A DNA stretch of 64,000 nucleotides, taken from Nocardioides gilvus. Its GTDB lineage: Bacteria > Actinomycetota > Actinomycetes > Propionibacteriales > Nocardioidaceae. This document shows positions 53,432 through 64,000 of the stretch, piece by piece (the first letter of the stretch is position 1; each line of letters opens with the position of its first letter). The translations under genes were made by a program, and so were the position numbers. Under the pieces are notes generated by a model that was not told the origin of the DNA, made no database searches, and saw nothing but the letters and a program-made list of their open reading frames with translations. Location of the stretch: NCBI RefSeq assembly GCF_003194605.1, contig NZ_QHKY01000001.1:1-64000 (forward strand), read 5' to 3'.

Positions 53432-54580
53432 TCAGGCCTCCTGGGCGGTGGTGCGGGCGGCCATCAGGTCGCAGAAACGGTCGAAGAGGTAGGCCGCGTC
53501 GTGCGGCCCTGCTGCGGCCTCGGGGTGGTACTGCACCGAGAACGACTTGAGCGCACCGGCTGCGTCGCGCAGCTCGAGACCCTCCACCACGTCGTCATTG
53601 AGGCAGACGTGGCTGACCGTGGCCGTGCCGTACGGCGTTTCGGTGGAGCCCTCGAGAGGGGCGTCGACCGCGAACCCGTGGTTGTGCGCGGTGACCTCGA
53701 CCTTGCCGGTGGTGCGGTCCATCACCGGCTGGTTGATGCCGCGGTGGCCGTACTTCAACTTGTAGGTGCCGAAACCGAGCGCACGTCCGAAGAGCTGGTT
53801 GCCGAAGCAGATCCCGAAGTAGGGCAGACCGGCATCGAGGGCGGACTGGAGCAGCTCGACCTGACGCGTGGTGGCTGCCGGGTCGCCCGGGCCGTTGGAG
53901 AAGAAGAGTCCGTCGGGCGAGACCGCCAGGACCTCCGCCAAGGTGCTCGTGGCGGGCAGCACGTGGACCTCGATGCCGCGCTCGGCCATCATCCGTGGAG
54001 TGTTCGCCTTGATCCCGAGGTCGACCGCAGCGACGGTGAACTTCTTCTCCCCCACCGCCGGGACGACGTACGCCTCGGAGACCGAGACAGCGGCCGAGAG
54101 GTTGGCGCCCTGCATCTCGGCGCTCGCCGTGACCTTGGCCAGCAGAGCGGCCGGGTCGGACTCGACGCTGGAGATCCCCACGCGCATCGCGCCCCGCTCA
54201 CGGAGGTGGCGGGTCAGGGCCCGGGTGTCGATCCCGGAGATCCCCACGACTCCCTGCGCGACGAGCTCGTCGTCCAACGAACGCTGCGAGCGCCAGTTGG
54301 AGGGCACGCGGGCAGGGTCACGGACGACGTAGCCGGCGACCCAGATCCGGGTCGACTCCATGTCCTCGTCGTTGATGCCGGTGTTGCCGATGTGCGGCGC
54401 GGTCATCACGACCACCTGCTGGTGGTACGACGGGTCGGTCAGGGTCTCCTGGTAACCGGTCATGCCGGTCGAGAAGACGGCCTCGCCGAAGGTCTCACCT
54501 TCGGCGCCGTAGGACTCACCGTGAAAGGTGCGCCCGTCCTCCAGGACGAGGATCGCGGGCTTGGGGGCATGCAGAGGCAC
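53432..54580 (-). CDS. carA: Carbamoyl-phosphate synthase small subunit
   Basis: 382 residues. The glutamine amidotransferase subunit, with catalytic C258 in [16 protein letters not shown] and the His/Glu pair in [16 protein letters not shown] start at 54580 with a very strong ribosome site (AAGGAGG). That ribosome site is part of a PyrR-type leader element nearly identical to the one before pyrR. carA-carB-pyrD-pyrF form the downstream half of the split pyr cluster. Confidence 0.96.
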   Translation of the reverse strand: MPLHAPKPAILVLEDGRTFHGESYGAEGETFGEAVFSTGMTGYQETLTDPSYHQQVVVMTAPHIGNTGINDEDMESTRIWVAGYVVRDPARVPSNWRSQRSLDDELVAQGVVGISGIDTRALTRHLRERGAMRVGISSVESDPAALLAKVTASAEMQGANLSAAVSVSEAYVVPAVGEKKFTVAAVDLGIKANTPRMMAERGIEVHVLPATSTLAEVLAVSPDGLFFSNGPGDPAATTRQVELLQSALDAGLPYFGICFGNQLFGRALGFGTYKLKYGHRGINQPVMDRTTGKVEVTAHNHGFAVDAPLEGSTETPYGTATVSHVCLNDDVVEGLELRDAAGALKSFSVQYHPEAAAGPHDAAYLFDRFCDLMAARTTAQEA

Positions 54581-54583
54581 GCC

Positions 54584-54625
54584 GACCTCCTTCTCCGCCT
54601 CACAGGACGGATAGTTAAAGGATGT
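54584..54625 (-). promoter_or_regulatory. PyrR-binding leader element, copy 1 (carA)
   Basis: 42 bases that differ at only two positions from the element before pyrR (58806-58847). On the minus strand it runs from ACATCCTTTAAC through a CCGTCCTGTGAGGCGG loop to the ribosome site AAGGAGG. The CNGNGAGG loop matches known PyrR targets. Because the ribosome site is inside it, binding would block translation, as described for mycobacteria. Confidence 0.8.
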
Positions 54626-54640
54626 TCGGAACTTGCGCGA

Positions 54641-54669
54641 AGCGTACCAAGCACCTGCCCGGAGTCCGC
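54641..54669 (-). promoter_or_regulatory. Candidate carA promoter
   Basis: -35 GCGGAC (54669-54664), 17-base spacer, -10 TACGCT (54646-54641) on the minus strand. It gives a leader of about 54 nt consisting mostly of the PyrR element. Confidence 0.45.
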
Positions 54670-54757
54670 GATCCGCACGGGCGCAGGTGTGCGGGGCCAC
54701 ATGAACCATGCCGTAGAAGGGCTCCGGACCGCGGTGCCGCCGTGCCATGGTGGACCC

Positions 54758-55987
54758 ATGCGCACCGTGTCACTGGAAGAGCTGGTCCGGCACGTCACCA
54801 CCCTCGACAACGGTGAGATCCGCATCGTCGCCAGCGGCAACTTCGCCACCCCCCGCACGACGCTCGCGCCACTGCTGGCCGCCTTCGAGCGGGTCCGCTT
54901 CCATGCGCTGAACCTTCAACCGGGCCTGGACCTGCACGACGGTGTGGTGCCCGAGACGTGCTTCGTGGGTCCGGGGGCGCGGCGCAATCCGCGGCTGGCC
55001 TACGTGCCAGCCCGCCTCTCCACGGTGCCCACACTCTTCTCCACCGCGTTGCACCCCGACGTGGTGGTCGTGCACACCACCACCCCGCGCGACGGCAAGG
55101 TGTCCCTCGGCCTCGAGGTCAACATCCTTCCCGCCGCGATCGAGGCTGCCAGGGCCCGCGGCGCGGTGGTCGTGGCGCAGATGAACCCACGGATGCCGTG
55201 GACGTTCGGTGACGCCGAGATCGACCTCGACCTGATCGACCTGGGGGTCGACGTCGACGAGCCTCTCGCCTCCCACCGGGCCAGGGCTCCCGGCGACGAC
55301 GCAGCGGTGATCGGAGCGCGCGTCGCGGAGCACGTCCGGGACAACTCCACCCTGCAGGCCGGCATCGGTGAGGTCCCGGACGCAGTCGTGGCGCGACTGA
55401 CCGACCGACGGGGACTGAGGATCTGGACCGAGATGTTCTCCGACGGGGTGCTGGCTCTCGAGCGCCAGGGCGTCCTGGACACCGACGTGGAGATCGTCAC
55501 CTCCTTCGTCTTCGGCAGCGACGAGTTGTACGCGTGGCTCGACCGCAACCCGCGGGTGCGCCTGCGACGAACCGAGGTGACCAACGCCCCGGCCGTGATC
55601 GCGCAGCAGCCCGGGATGACGTCGGTGAACACGGCTCTCCAGGTCGACCTCTTCGACCAGGCCAACGCTTCTCGCATCAATGCCAGGATCTACAGCGGCT
55701 TCGGCGGTCAGACCGACTTCACCGTCGGCGCCACCCACTCGCCGGGCGGGCAGTCCTTCATGGCGCTGCGCAGCTGGCACCCGCGCGCAGACGTGTCGAC
55801 GATCGTGCCACTGGTGGACGAACCGGTGACTTCGTTCCAACACAGCGCGGTGGTCACGGAGCAGGGTCTGGCACGGCTGACCGGCCGCAGCGAGAAGGAA
55901 CAGGCGGCCAACCTGATCCAGTACGCCGCCCACCCCGACGTACGCGACGAGTTGTGGGAGGAAGCAGGAGCGCTGGGCCTGGCCTGA
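54758..55987 (+). CDS. Acetyl-CoA hydrolase / 4-hydroxybutyrate CoA-transferase family protein
   Basis: 409 residues. Family I/IV CoA-transferase fold: [33 protein letters not shown] (202-214), and the likely catalytic glutamate E225 in [11 protein letters not shown]. The C-terminal [12 protein letters not shown] is at 314-325 and resembles the FGGQxDF motif of the family. Substrate unknown (acetate, succinate or 4-hydroxybutyrate are candidates). It lies in the opposite direction between pyrC and carA and shows no metabolic link to pyrimidines. Confidence 0.88.
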   Translation: MRTVSLEELVRHVTTLDNGEIRIVASGNFATPRTTLAPLLAAFERVRFHALNLQPGLDLHDGVVPETCFVGPGARRNPRLAYVPARLSTVPTLFSTALHPDVVVVHTTTPRDGKVSLGLEVNILPAAIEAARARGAVVVAQMNPRMPWTFGDAEIDLDLIDLGVDVDEPLASHRARAPGDDAAVIGARVAEHVRDNSTLQAGIGEVPDAVVARLTDRRGLRIWTEMFSDGVLALERQGVLDTDVEIVTSFVFGSDELYAWLDRNPRVRLRRTEVTNAPAVIAQQPGMTSVNTALQVDLFDQANASRINARIYSGFGGQTDFTVGATHSPGGQSFMALRSWHPRADVSTIVPLVDEPVTSFQHSAVVTEQGLARLTGRSEKEQAANLIQYAAHPDVRDELWEEAGALGLA

Positions 55988-56019
55988 GCAGCTGCCCGTC
56001 GACGATCCCAGCGCTTCGG

Positions 56020-57305
56020 TCAGGTCAGGACGCCGTCGCGGACGGTGACCTTGCCGCCGTAGACGGTGTGCACCACCCGCGAGTCCAGCTCGAGACCGTG
56101 CCACGGGTTGTTGCGGGAGAGAGAGACGGAGTCGGCGCGATCGACGGTGACGGTGGCCGTCGGGTCGACGAGCACGACGTGGCCGGCCTCCCCCGGCGCC
56201 AGCGAACCACCCTGGCTCGTCAGGCCAGCGATCTTCGCCGGGGTGCGCGACATGACGCGCGCAATCTCGTCCCAACCGAACTCCTCGCCCATCGCCGTAC
56301 GGACCACGGAAAGGGCCGTCTCCAGCCCGAGCATCCCGAAGGCTGCGTCAGGAAAGGCGTGCTCCTTGTCGTGGCGGGCGTGCGGTGCGTGGTCGGTGGC
56401 CACGGCGTCGATGGTGCCGTCGACGAGCGCGTCGCGCAGCGCGAGGACGTCCTCCTCAGGACGCAGGGGCGGATTCACCTTGAAGACCGGGTCGTAGCCG
56501 ACGAGGAGGTCCGTGGTGAGCATCAGGTGGTGGGGGGTGACCTCGCAGGTCACGTCGATCCCGCGCTCCTTCGCCCAACGGATGACGTCGACCGAGCCGG
56601 CGGTGGAGACGTGGGCGACGTGCAGGCGGGAGCTGGTGTGCCGCGCGAGCATGACGTCACGGGCGACGATCACCTCTTCGGCGATCCCGGGCCACCCGGG
56701 CAGCCCCAGCCGCCCGGAGATCTCCCCCTCGTGGCAGCACGCCGTGGCACCGGCCAACGCCGGGTCCTGGGAGTGCTGGGAGACCACGCCGCCGAAGGCG
56801 CGTACGTATTCCAGGGCCCGACGCATCACGCGGGGGTCGTGGACGCACTTGCCGTCGTCGGAGAAGACCGTGACCCGCGCCTTCGATCGGTGCATCAGGC
56901 CCAGCTCGGCGAGTTCGACCCCGGCCAGGTCCTTGGTGACGGCCCCGACGGGCTGCACGTCGACGAGCCCGGCCTCACGACCGAGCTCCCAGACACGCAG
57001 GGCGGCCTCGGCAGTGTCGGTGACGGGACTGGTGTTGGCCATGGCCAGGACCGCGGTGTACCCGCCGACCGCGGCGGCTCGCGATCCCGTCAGGACGGTT
57101 TCGGCGTCCTCCCGTCCGGGCTGGCGCAGGTGGGTGTGCAGGTCGACGAGACCGGGCAGCGCCACGAGTCCGTCGGCGTCGAGCACCTCGGTGCCAGCGG
57201 GCACGTCGGCGGCAACGCCCTCGTGCACCCCCGCGATCACCCCGTCGACGACGAGCAGGTCGGCCGTCTCACGACCGAAGAGCGAAGCTCCCTTGATCAG
57301 CAGAC

Positions 57306-57309
<4 letters not shown>
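56020..57309 (-). CDS. pyrC: Dihydroorotase
   Basis: 429 residues, type I amidohydrolase. Metal motif [10 protein letters not shown], later metal ligands in VSQHSQ and HVAHVST, and the catalytic DHAPH near residue 304. It closes carbamoyl aspartate to dihydroorotate. The GTG start overlaps the pyrB stop. It is last in pyrR-pyrB-pyrC and converges on the CoA-transferase gene, whose stop is 32 bp away. Confidence 0.96.
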
Positions 57310-58882
<1,573 letters not shown>

Positions 58883-59698
58883 TCAGCGGTCGAGGTATCT
58901 GGCACGAGCCAGGCAGAACAACCCGTAGCAGGCCAACCCCGCGGCGACAGCCGTCAGCAGGTACGGCCCGAAGGGCTGCTCGAGCACGGTGCGCAGCGCG
59001 TCGTCGAGCCCTTGATCCTCCTTGCCGCTGTGGGTCCATCCAGCGTGGACCACGAGTCCACCGACCACCGCGATGGAGAGGCCCTTGACGATGTAGCCGA
59101 TCTTCCCGAACCACCGGTAGAGATCGCCGATCTCCCCGATCCGTCCCTGCTGGTCGAGGTGCTCGAGAAACTTCTCGCTCCACCCTCGGTAGGCGGTCCA
59201 CGCCGCATAACCGATCACCGCGAGGCCGGCCAACGCCACGAGCCACTGACCACCGGGCCACGACATGACGGTGCCCGTCGTGGACCGTCCCTTGGATCCA
59301 CTGTCGCCGAGCAGGATCCTGAACGCGCTCAGGGCCAGGGCTCCGTACAGGACGGCCTTCAGGCCCGAGGCTGCGCGTTTGCGCAGGCGATCGGAGTCAT
59401 CCTCGTCCTCGTGACCGAACCCGGCCTCCAGGACGCGCCAAAGGACGAGGAGCACCAGTCCCAGCGTCAATGCCCACAGGGCCGCAGTGCCGAAGGGCTG
59501 CGAGGCGAGCTCGGCGAACGCGCCGGTGCTCGAGGCCTGCCGCTTCGACTCCCCGAAGGCCAGCTGCACCGCCACCCAACCGATGAGCAGATGGACCACC
59601 CCGTACGCGACGAGTCCGACGCGCGCGAGGTGGTCCATCCAGGTGCTGTGGTGGGCCTGGCGACCCGTTGTCTTCGTTGCCCGGCCGATGTTGTTCAC
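58883..59698 (-). CDS. DUF1206-family membrane protein
   Basis: 271 residues. Three internal repeats, each of two membrane helices, six in total. The repeat signature is seen as ARVGLVAYGVVHLLIGWVA, ASGLKAVLYGALALSAFRI and GKIGYIVKGLSIAVVGGLV. Function unknown. GTG start chosen at the N-terminus before the first helix. The gene ends 36 bases before the pyrR element. Confidence 0.88.
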   Translation of the reverse strand: MNNIGRATKTTGRQAHHSTWMDHLARVGLVAYGVVHLLIGWVAVQLAFGESKRQASSTGAFAELASQPFGTAALWALTLGLVLLVLWRVLEAGFGHEDEDDSDRLRKRAASGLKAVLYGALALSAFRILLGDSGSKGRSTTGTVMSWPGGQWLVALAGLAVIGYAAWTAYRGWSEKFLEHLDQQGRIGEIGDLYRWFGKIGYIVKGLSIAVVGGLVVHAGWTHSGKEDQGLDDALRTVLEQPFGPYLLTAVAAGLACYGLFCLARARYLDR

Positions 59699-59714
59699 AC
59701 CGAGCAGTGTGCCC

Positions 59715-60995
59715 CTACTTCTCCAGAATGGCGACGACGCCCTGGCCGCCGGCGGCACAGATCGAGATCAGGCCACGGCCCGAGCCCTTGGCGTCCAGGA
59801 GCTTGGCGAGAACCGGCACGATGCGCCCGCCGGTGGCGGCGAACGGGTGTGCGGCGGCCAACGAGGAGCCGTTGACGTTGAGCTTGGCCCGGTCGATCGC
59901 ACCCAGGGGCTCGTCGAGGCCCAGACGCTCCTTGCAGAAGACCGGGTCCTCCCAGGCCTTGAGCGTCGAGAGCACCTGGGAGGCGAACGCCTCGTGGATC
60001 TCGTAGTAGTCGAAGTCCTGCAGCGACAATCCCTCGCGCTGCAGCATCTCGGCGACTGCGTACGCCGGGGCCATCAGCAGCCCCTCGTTGCCGTTCACGT
60101 AGTCGACCGCTGCGGTCTCGTACGCCGTGATGTAGGCCAGCACCGGCAGACCGCGCTCGGCAGCCCACTCCTCGGAGGCCAGCAGGACGGCGGACGCGCC
60201 ATCGGAGAGCGGGGTCGAGTTGCCGGCGGTCATGGTGGCCGCAGCCCCCTTGCCGAAGACGGGCTTCAGCTTTGCCAACTTCTCCACGCTGGAGTCGGCA
60301 CGCATGTTGGTGTCACGCTCCACGCCTCGGAAGGGCGTGATCAGGTCGTCGTGGAAGCCTTCCTCGTAGGAGCGGGCGAGGTTCTGGTGCGATCGGGCCG
60401 CGAGCTCGTCCTGGGCCTCACGGCTGATCTTCCACTCCAGCGCGGTCAGCGCTTGGTGCTCACCCATGGAGAGGCGGGTGCGGGGCTCGCCGTTCTGGGG
60501 GATGTCCAGACCCACGTCGCCCGGACGGATCTTGGCGAGCGCGGTGAGCTTGGCCTTGGTGTCGCGCGCGGTGTTGACCTTCATCAGCTTCTTGCGCAGT
60601 TTGTCGCTGATCGCGACGGGGGCGTCCGAGGTGGTGTCGGAGCCACCTGCAATGCCGACGTCGATCTGGCCGAGGGCGATCTTGTTGGCGACCTGGATGA
60701 CGGCCTGGAGACCCGTGCCGCAGGCCTGCTGGATGTCGGTGGCCGGGGTCCGGGGGTCCAACTTGGAACCCAGGACGCACTCGCGCACCAGGTTGAAGTC
60801 GCGGGCGTGCTTGAGCACTGCACCGGCGACGACCTCACCGACGCGCTCGCCCTCCAGGCCGAAGCGCGTGACGAGTCCGTCGATGGCGGCGGTCAGCATC
60901 TCCTGGTTGGAGACGTCGGCGTAGACGCCGTTGGACCGGGCGAAGGGGATCCGGTTTCCGCCGATGACGGCTACGCGGCGGGTCTGTGCCTGCAT
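59715..60995 (-). CDS. Thiolase (acetyl-CoA C-acyltransferase), FadA2/FadI-like
   Basis: 426 residues. Nucleophile C92 in QQACGTGLQAV, then YEIHEAFASQVLS, NVNGSSLAAAHPFAATGGR and the second cysteine in ISICAAGGQGVV. It cleaves or forms 3-ketoacyl-CoA. The ribosome site AGGAGA precedes the ATG at 60995. It is divergent from the reductase/hydratase pair. The set recalls mycobacterial fadA2, fabG4 and htdX, suggesting one acyl chain-processing module. Confidence 0.92.
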   Translation of the reverse strand: MQAQTRRVAVIGGNRIPFARSNGVYADVSNQEMLTAAIDGLVTRFGLEGERVGEVVAGAVLKHARDFNLVRECVLGSKLDPRTPATDIQQACGTGLQAVIQVANKIALGQIDVGIAGGSDTTSDAPVAISDKLRKKLMKVNTARDTKAKLTALAKIRPGDVGLDIPQNGEPRTRLSMGEHQALTALEWKISREAQDELAARSHQNLARSYEEGFHDDLITPFRGVERDTNMRADSSVEKLAKLKPVFGKGAAATMTAGNSTPLSDGASAVLLASEEWAAERGLPVLAYITAYETAAVDYVNGNEGLLMAPAYAVAEMLQREGLSLQDFDYYEIHEAFASQVLSTLKAWEDPVFCKERLGLDEPLGAIDRAKLNVNGSSLAAAHPFAATGGRIVPVLAKLLDAKGSGRGLISICAAGGQGVVAILEK

Positions 60996-61038
60996 CACGT
61001 GTCTCCTGTCTCAGTGGGCGCCACAGATGTGGACGCCA

Positions 61039-61067
61039 TTGGTGGAACGTGCAGTTACACCTAGAGT
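61039..61067 (+). promoter_or_regulatory. Promoter of the fabG4-like gene
   Basis: -35 TTGGTG (61039-61044), 17-base spacer, -10 TAGAGT (61062-61067). The leader is about 58 nt and ends in a GGAGG ribosome site. Confidence 0.5.
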
Positions 61068-61072
61068 TACAC
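61053..61072. promoter_or_regulatory. Direct-repeat operator in the divergent thiolase/reductase promoter
   Basis: AGTTACAC-CTAG-AGTTACAC on the plus strand: two identical 8-base units around a CTAG core, 12 bp apart. The repeat covers the -10 box of the plus-strand promoter and lies in the only space between the divergent genes. Regulator unknown; a TetR-type fatty acid regulator is a reasonable guess. Confidence 0.6.
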
Positions 61073-61131
61073 ATAGCGCGCAACCGGCGCACACCGTCCA
61101 CGCCTGCACACCAGCTTCGGAGGTCCTTCCC

Positions 61132-62466
61132 ATGAGCGACAAGTACCAGGGGTTCGTCTCCTCGTCCATCGGCAAGTTTCTCGTCAAGAACCTGGGCCTG
61201 CCCAACCCGACCCGACTCGACCGCTGGACGCCTGGAGCCCCGCTGGTCGACGGCACCGTCCTGGTCGGTGGTGCCGGCCGACTCGCCCCCCAGTTGGTGG
61301 CAGCCCTCAAGGAGCTCGAGGTCACCGCGACCGACCACGACACCGAGGGCGCGAAGTACAAGGCCCTCGTCTTCGACGCGACCGGCCTGGAGTCCCCCGA
61401 CACCTTGGTGACGCTGCGTGAGTTCTTCACCCCGGTGATGCGACGCCTGGCCTCGTGCCCCCGCGTGATCGTGCTGGGCACGCCGCCGGAGAGCCTCACG
61501 GGCGACGCCCGCATCACCCAGCGCGCTCTGGAAGGCTTCACCCGCTCGCTCGGCAAGGAGATCGGCCGGGGCGGCACCTCGCAACTGGTGTACGTGGCCC
61601 CGGGCGCAGAGCGCGCCGTCGACTCCACCCTCGCCTTCTTCCTCTCCCCCAAGTCCGCGTACGTCTCCGGGCAGGTCGTCCGCATCGGCGTCGAGGGCAG
61701 CCAGGAGGCCGGCGAGGTCGCCGACCTGAGCCGCCCCCTCGAGGGCAAGGTCGCTCTGGTCACCGGCGCGAGCCGCGGCATCGGCGAGCAGATCGCACGC
61801 GTCCTGCACCGCGACGGAGCGAAGGTCGTGGGCGTCGACGTGCCGCAGGCCGCCAGCGACCTCGTCTCGCTGATGACGGAGCTGGACGGCGACCACCTCG
61901 CCCTCGACATCACCCACCCCGACGCTGCCCAGCGCATCGCGCACCACCTGGCGACCGAGCACGGCGGGGTCGACGTGGTCGTGCACAACGCAGGGATCAC
62001 CCGGGACAAGAAGTTGGCCAACATGGCCGACGACCGCTGGAACAGCGTGATCGCGGTCAACCTCACGGCGCCCGCCACCATCACCCGCGAACTCCTCGAC
62101 CAGGGCGTGATCAACCCCAACGGCCGGATCATCGGTGTCTCGTCGATCGCCGGCATCGCGGGCAACGTGGGCCAGACCAACTACGCAGCGTCCAAGGCCG
62201 GTGTGATCGGCCTCGTGCAGGACCTGGCGGGCGAGCTGACCGACGGGATCACGGTCAACGCCGTGGCACCGGGCTTCATCATCACCCAGATGACCGCTGC
62301 CGTGCCTTTCGCCACCCGCGAGGTCGGCCAGCGCCTCAACGCGATGAGCCAGGGCGGTCTGCCCGTCGACGTCGCCGAGACCATCGCCTGGTACGCCTCC
62401 CCGGGGTCGACGGCCGTGAACGGCAACGTGGTCCGCGTCTGCGGCCAGATGATGCTGGGCGCCTGA
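61132..62466 (+). CDS. High-molecular-weight 3-oxoacyl-[ACP/CoA] reductase (FabG4-like)
   Basis: 444 residues. The N-terminal half (about 30-195) is a Rossmann-like domain without the usual NAD glycine motif. The C-terminal SDR domain has TGASRGIG at 211-218, NAG near 286-288, catalytic S338, Y351 and K355 (GVSSIAG, NYAASKAG). This two-domain layout matches mycobacterial FabG4. The start ATG has GGAGG 8 bases upstream. The MaoC-like gene follows after one base. Confidence 0.92.
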   Translation: MSDKYQGFVSSSIGKFLVKNLGLPNPTRLDRWTPGAPLVDGTVLVGGAGRLAPQLVAALKELEVTATDHDTEGAKYKALVFDATGLESPDTLVTLREFFTPVMRRLASCPRVIVLGTPPESLTGDARITQRALEGFTRSLGKEIGRGGTSQLVYVAPGAERAVDSTLAFFLSPKSAYVSGQVVRIGVEGSQEAGEVADLSRPLEGKVALVTGASRGIGEQIARVLHRDGAKVVGVDVPQAASDLVSLMTELDGDHLALDITHPDAAQRIAHHLATEHGGVDVVVHNAGITRDKKLANMADDRWNSVIAVNLTAPATITRELLDQGVINPNGRIIGVSSIAGIAGNVGQTNYAASKAGVIGLVQDLAGELTDGITVNAVAPGFIITQMTAAVPFATREVGQRLNAMSQGGLPVDVAETIAWYASPGSTAVNGNVVRVCGQMMLGA

Positions 62467-62467
62467 G

Positions 62468-63316
62468 ATGGGTGCACTGGGCCATCTGACCCGGGCCGCG
62501 CTCCCCTCGGTCCCGGGGGTCAACCAGTTGCCGGGCGTGCGCAAGGTCAAGCCTCGTGACTTCGCCGGTGTGCACGTCACGACACCTCCCGTCCCGATCG
62601 ATGCCGGGCACGTCGCTCGGTACTCCCAGGTCTGCGGCTTCCCCCGGCGCGACACCGTCCCCGTCACCTATCCCCACCTGCTGACCTTCGGGGCCCAGAT
62701 GAGTGTCATGGCTGACCAGGCCTTCCCTTGGCCGGCCATGGGCAGCGTCCACCTGGAGAACCGCATCACCTCGCACCGCCCCATCGGGCTGGACGAGACG
62801 CTCGGAGTGCAGGTGGACGTCGAGACCACGCGTCCGCACGCGAAGGGCACGGTCGTCGACTTCGTCTCGACCATCCGCTCCGGGGAGGAGACGGTGTGGG
62901 AGTCAGTCTCCTCCTACCTCGTCCGCGGTGGCGGCACCGACGACGCTCCCTCGGGCCTGACCTTTCCCGAGGCCCCCGACGGCAAGGCCGTGTGGAGTCT
63001 GGGCGACGACCTGGGTCGCCGCTACGGGCGCGTCTCGGGCGACATGAACCCGATCCACCTCTACCCGCTGACCGCGAAGGCGCTGGGGTTCCGGCGTCAC
63101 ATCGCCCACGGCATGTGGACGAAGGCACGGGCTCTTGCTGCGATCGAGAACCGGTTGCCCGACGCCGTCCAGATCGACGTGGCCTTCAAGAAGCCGGTCT
63201 TTCTCCCCAGCAAGGTTGCCTTCGGGGTGACGGGCGACCGCAGTGCCTGGCACTTCGCCGTCCGCAACCCCAAGGACGGGTCGCCTCACGTGGTGGGACG
63301 GGTCACCGCTCTCTAG
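62468..63316 (+). CDS. MaoC-like (R)-specific enoyl/3-hydroxyacyl thioester dehydratase (HtdX-like)
   Basis: 282 residues in two hotdog halves. The C-terminal half has the hydratase-2 motif YGRVSGDMNPIHLYP (D192, H197) and GFRRHIAHGMWTKARAL. The N-terminal half (YSQVCGFPRRDTVPVTYPH) lacks the catalytic pair, as usual in this family. It starts one base after the reductase stop, so it works in the next step of the same acyl cycle. Confidence 0.92.
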   Translation: MGALGHLTRAALPSVPGVNQLPGVRKVKPRDFAGVHVTTPPVPIDAGHVARYSQVCGFPRRDTVPVTYPHLLTFGAQMSVMADQAFPWPAMGSVHLENRITSHRPIGLDETLGVQVDVETTRPHAKGTVVDFVSTIRSGEETVWESVSSYLVRGGGTDDAPSGLTFPEAPDGKAVWSLGDDLGRRYGRVSGDMNPIHLYPLTAKALGFRRHIAHGMWTKARALAAIENRLPDAVQIDVAFKKPVFLPSKVAFGVTGDRSAWHFAVRNPKDGSPHVVGRVTAL

Positions 63317-63350
63317 CCCCCGGACGCGGACACGGTCCACCCACCGACGC

Positions 63351-64000
63351 TCACCGCCGCGGAGTGCCGAACCTGATGCTCCGCGGCTGGGTCGCCGCGT
63401 TCGGCGCCGCGGCGACGCGTTGGTTGAAGGTGGCGGTCCCCGGGGTCCAGGTTCCGAGGTCGGTGACCCCGTCACCGTCCCAGTCCCCGACGGTCGGCAG
63501 GTCCCCGACGAAGCCGTACTTCACCGAGGTCACGACCGGTGCGGCGGAACGCGTACGGAGCAGGAACGTCGCCGTGCTCGGGTCGTAGAGCCCGACGTCG
63601 GTGAGGCCGTCACCGTCCCAGTCGCCCGTGACCGGCACCCCACCCGTACGTCCCATCCTGATGGTGCTCTTCGCACCGGTCGAGCTACGGAGCCGGAAGA
63701 TGCCCTTCGACGGCCGATAGATGCCGACCTCCGAGGCGCCGTCACCGTCCCAGTCACCAGCAACCGGGCGATCTCCCCGGGCCCCGAACTTGATCTTGAC
63801 GAAGTTGGCCTCCCCGGCGAGGGTGAAGATCCGGCCTGAGGCTGCGTACGCCCCCACCTCCGAGAGCCCGTCGCCGTCCCAGTCACCGACGACAGGCTCG
63901 TCGAACGCCCTGCCGACCCGCATGGTGCGGGTGGTCCCGTCGGCGGCGGACAGCACGTGGAACGAGGGTCCGGAGACCCGGCGGAAGACCGCCACCTCAG
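63351..64000 (-). CDS. FG-GAP/VCBS-type repeat protein, N-terminal part beyond the window
   Basis: Only the C-terminal 216 or so residues are seen; the frame continues past the right edge with no start. Four calcium-loop motifs DWDGDG occur 43-46 residues apart (about 38, 81, 125 and 171 counted from 63995). Each is embedded in V.GDWDGDG...VG.Y, typical of FG-GAP beta-propeller blades. Such repeats are common in large secreted hydrolases or surface proteins of actinobacteria. The enzyme part, if any, is outside the window. Confidence 0.85.
   Translation of the reverse strand, partial: EVAVFRRVSGPSFHVLSAADGTTRTMRVGRAFDEPVVGDWDGDGLSEVGAYAASGRIFTLAGEANFVKIKFGARGDRPVAGDWDGDGASEVGIYRPSKGIFRLRSSTGAKSTIRMGRTGGVPVTGDWDGDGLTDVGLYDPSTATFLLRTRSAAPVVTSVKYGFVGDLPTVGDWDGDGVTDLGTWTPGTATFNQRVAAAPNAATQPRSIRFGTPRR

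Noticed and set aside
51058-53550. Long open frame (830 codons) on the plus strand opposite carB
   Set aside because: It mirrors the GC-rich third positions of carB, is rich in Arg/Gly/Asp/Val without any motif, and carB is unmistakable.
63317-63350. Bidirectional terminator between the MaoC-like and FG-GAP genes
   Set aside because: The 34 bases hold no stem longer than 4-5 bp.

Overview
The window is 64 kb of high-GC DNA from an actinobacterium. Gene content, gene order and the high GC suggest Nocardioidaceae, close to Nocardioides, but I cannot fix the species. It is chromosomal and almost entirely coding. It reads as a run of conserved biosynthetic and information-processing operons on the minus strand, broken by four short plus-strand clusters. 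I saw no tRNA gene, insertion sequence, prophage, CRISPR array or plasmid feature.

Left part (1-22.9 kb). The left edge holds the leader and two candidate promoters of an rRNA operon whose 16S gene would lie just outside the window. Next comes the arginine operon, transcribed leftward as argC, an ACT-domain gene, argJ, argB, argD, argF, argR, argG, argH. Most junctions are 4-base stop/start overlaps, and two ArgR-box-like palindromes lie at the argC start. Upstream are two tandem secreted SGNH hydrolases, then pheS-pheT, a two-component system whose kinase is fused to a large membrane domain, a soluble PAS-type kinase, an rRNA methyltransferase, and rplT, rpmI and infC. infC appears to start at ATC. 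The terminator-like hairpin expected after rplT lies inside the methyltransferase coding sequence.

Middle part (22.9-44.1 kb). A minus-strand SseB-like gene is followed by a plus-strand cluster: membrane protein, PLP-dependent amino acid deaminase/aldolase family, P-loop kinase-like protein, and a DUF1800/DUF1501 pair. Then come hisE-hisG with a PH-domain gene, and an FMN-riboswitch-controlled riboflavin operon (ribD, ribE, ribM, ribBA, ribH). rpe and a stand-alone LigD-type polymerase precede a short plus-strand accessory stretch (lipoprotein, secreted protein, ABC-type ATPase). rsmB, an MmcQ-like gene, fmt, def and priA follow.

Right part (44.1-64 kb). metK, coaBC, rpoZ, gmk and mihF lead into the pyrimidine genes pyrF, pyrD, carB and carA. 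A plus-strand CoA-transferase family gene then interrupts the pyr cluster before pyrC, pyrB and pyrR. Both carA and pyrR have a nearly identical 42-base PyrR-type leader element, so the two halves can still be co-regulated. The right end has a DUF1206 membrane protein, a thiolase gene divergent from a fabG4-like/MaoC-like pair with a repeated operator-like motif between them, and the cut end of an FG-GAP repeat protein.

Several genes have a TANNNT -10 box ending 6 or 7 bases before the start codon, which suggests leaderless mRNAs. All functions are read from sequence motifs and gene context; no database search was run.
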